Assembly (NCBI GenBank): GCA_044450785.1
Contig: JBIOJM010000470.1
Span: forward strand, 1 to 6,159
From: JBIOJM01 sp044450785
GTDB taxonomy: Bacteria > Planctomycetota > Planctomycetia > Isosphaerales > Isosphaeraceae
Length of the DNA: 6,159 nt
Direction: 5' to 3'
Position numbers and translations under genes: made by a program. Under the pieces are notes generated by a model. That model saw only the letters and a program-made list of their open reading frames with translations, was not told the origin of the DNA and ran no database searches. Below, one piece after another: positions 5,310-6,159 of this stretch (positions are counted from its first letter, which is position 1; each line of letters begins with the position of its first letter).

Positions 5310-6159
5310 TTAGCGTCCCATCATGAATCCACCGCGAGGCCCCCATCCCGGTCCCATGCCGAAGCCGCCCGGACCTCGCATCCCGAACCCCGAGAGCCCC
5401 GGCAGACCCACAAGGTACGCCGCAACCGACTGGAGTGTCGACTCGGTCGTCGAGCTGGTCGTCGTGGACGTCCCACTGCTGGAATTCGCCTGGATTGCCG
5501 TCTCAACCGCCGCCTGGTCGGTTTGGATCTGGGAGACCTGAGCCGAAGTCAGCCCCATGCTCGAGAGCACGGCGGCCGTGTCCGTTTGAACTTGCGACAC
5601 GGCGGCGCTGCCGGTCAACGTCCCTTTGCGGATCGCCCCCAAGTCGTCCTGAACCGCGCCGATCGAAGCGTGGCTGGGTTGAGCGCCGCTGGGGGTATCG
5701 TTCTTGAGGTCAGTTTGCAGGGTACCGAAGGCGCTCTGGACGGCCGAAGAAGGCGCAAGGGGACTGGAACTTGCCGTGGTTGACGTCGAACTGGACGTCG
5801 TTGTGCTCGTGCTGGCACTCGAAGCCGTCTGAATGGCGGTCTGAAGAACCTGCTGATCAGATTGGATCTGAGTGATCTGGGCCTGCGTCAGCCCCATGCT
5901 CGTCAGGATGGCAGTCTGGTCAGCCTGGATCTTCGTTTGAGCGGCGCTGCCGGAGAGCGTCCCGCCGCGGATCGCAGCCAGGTCGTCCTGAAGTGCGCCG
6001 ATCGAGGCGTGGGTCGGCTTGGACCCGCTGGGAATATCGTTCTTGAGATCCGTCTGAAGCGTCTGGAAGGCCTGCTGCACCGCCGTGGAAGAGAACACAC
6101 CCGGCGCGGGGGGCGTTGTGGAGCCGCTCCCACCGTCGAGCAATGGCGCGGTCAGGAGA
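5310..6159 (-). CDS. Probable exported repeat protein with two LTxxQ-containing domains and a Gly/Met-rich tail, 5' end outside the window
   Basis: I do not recognise a named family. The frame is open to the right edge, and the first possible start inside it is only a TTG at 6143. Upstream codons (LLTAP) continue it, so the true start and any signal peptide probably lie outside. Counting from that TTG, residues 21-108 and 134-221 are two repeats about two-thirds identical (59 of 88 by hand). Both contain TLQTDLKND, HASIGA, QDDL, AIR and SMGLTxAQ. They are rich in Gln, Ala, Thr and Asp, look helical and have no cysteine. A Ser/Thr linker (109-128) joins them and a second one (221-235) follows. 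A hydrophobic stretch (237-250) leads into a tail ending GWGPRGGFMMGR. Each repeat has LTxxQ (LTQAQ, LTSAQ), the short signature of Spy/CpxP periplasmic proteins, and Gly/Met-rich tails are common in that group. With CpxRA-like genes next door, a periplasmic chaperone or sensor accessory is a reasonable guess. A surface or matrix protein is the alternative. Confidence 0.75.
   Translation of the reverse strand, partial: LLTAPLLDGGSGSTTPPAPGVFSSTAVQQAFQTLQTDLKNDIPSGSKPTHASIGALQDDLAAIRGGTLSGSAAQTKIQADQTAILTSMGLTQAQITQIQSDQQVLQTAIQTASSASTSTTTSSSTSTTASSSPLAPSSAVQSAFGTLQTDLKNDTPSGAQPSHASIGAVQDDLGAIRKGTLTGSAAVSQVQTDTAAVLSSMGLTSAQVSQIQTDQAAVETAIQANSSSGTSTTTSSTTESTLQSVAAYLVGLPGLSGFGMRGPGGFGMGPGWGPRGGFMMGR
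5481..5744 (-). repeat. Second internal domain repeat of the exported protein
   Basis: This codes for residues 134-221 (counted from the TTG at 6143), from AVQSAF to the NSS before the second Ser/Thr linker. It aligns without gaps to the copy at 5820-6083, with an offset of 113 residues. The DNA is also clearly similar, for example around 5640-5710 against 5979-6049. This points to an in-gene tandem duplication that has not diverged very far. Confidence 0.85.
5820..6083 (-). repeat. First visible internal domain repeat of the exported protein
   Basis: This codes for residues 21-108 (counted from the TTG at 6143), from AVQQAF to the SS before the first Ser/Thr linker. It is the partner of the copy at 5481-5744. 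Because the gene continues past the right edge, further copies may exist upstream. Confidence 0.85.

Noticed and set aside
5235..5783. Plus-strand frame of 182 codons opposite the repeat protein
   Set aside because: It is Arg/Pro/Gly-rich with no recognisable domain. The minus frame carries an aligned protein-level repeat with conservative substitutions, which marks it as the real coding frame.

Overview
The window is a GC-rich (visually about 60% or more) bacterial segment. Five genes all read on the minus strand, from the right edge towards the left. The organism cannot be named from sequence alone. The base composition, the loosely spaced same-strand genes and the low-complexity repeat protein would fit a Planctomycetota-type genome, but that is a weak inference. 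Long plus-strand open frames opposite these genes are compositional shadows, and I see no tRNA, rRNA, CRISPR array or insertion sequence.

In transcription order the layout is as follows. (1) At 6159-5310 there is a 5'-truncated, probably exported protein. It has two near-identical repeats of about 88 residues, Ser/Thr-rich linkers and a Gly/Met-rich tail, and a perfect hairpin (5264-5295) that looks like its terminator follows. (2) At 5172-4435 and 4438-3098 are a CpxR-like OmpR-family response regulator and a CpxA-like membrane histidine kinase, joined by a 4-nt ATGA overlap. (3) A heptad-built inverted repeat (3044-3105) spans the kinase stop codon. (4) At 2945-2133 is a compact site-2-type (M50) intramembrane zinc protease. 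(5) At 1967-1 is an ATP-dependent Lon protease with a basic N-terminal extension. It is cut by the window edge at the start of its proteolytic domain, so the catalytic Ser-Lys dyad is not visible.

Read together, the region looks like an envelope and protein quality-control neighbourhood: an envelope sensor pair, a membrane protease, a cytosolic AAA+ protease, and an exported repeat protein. Each repeat of that protein carries an LTxxQ motif of the kind found in Spy/CpxP periplasmic proteins. Whether the repeat protein is the accessory sensor or a target of the CpxAR-like pair is the most interesting open question here. The functional link is inferred from gene order and short motifs, not shown directly.
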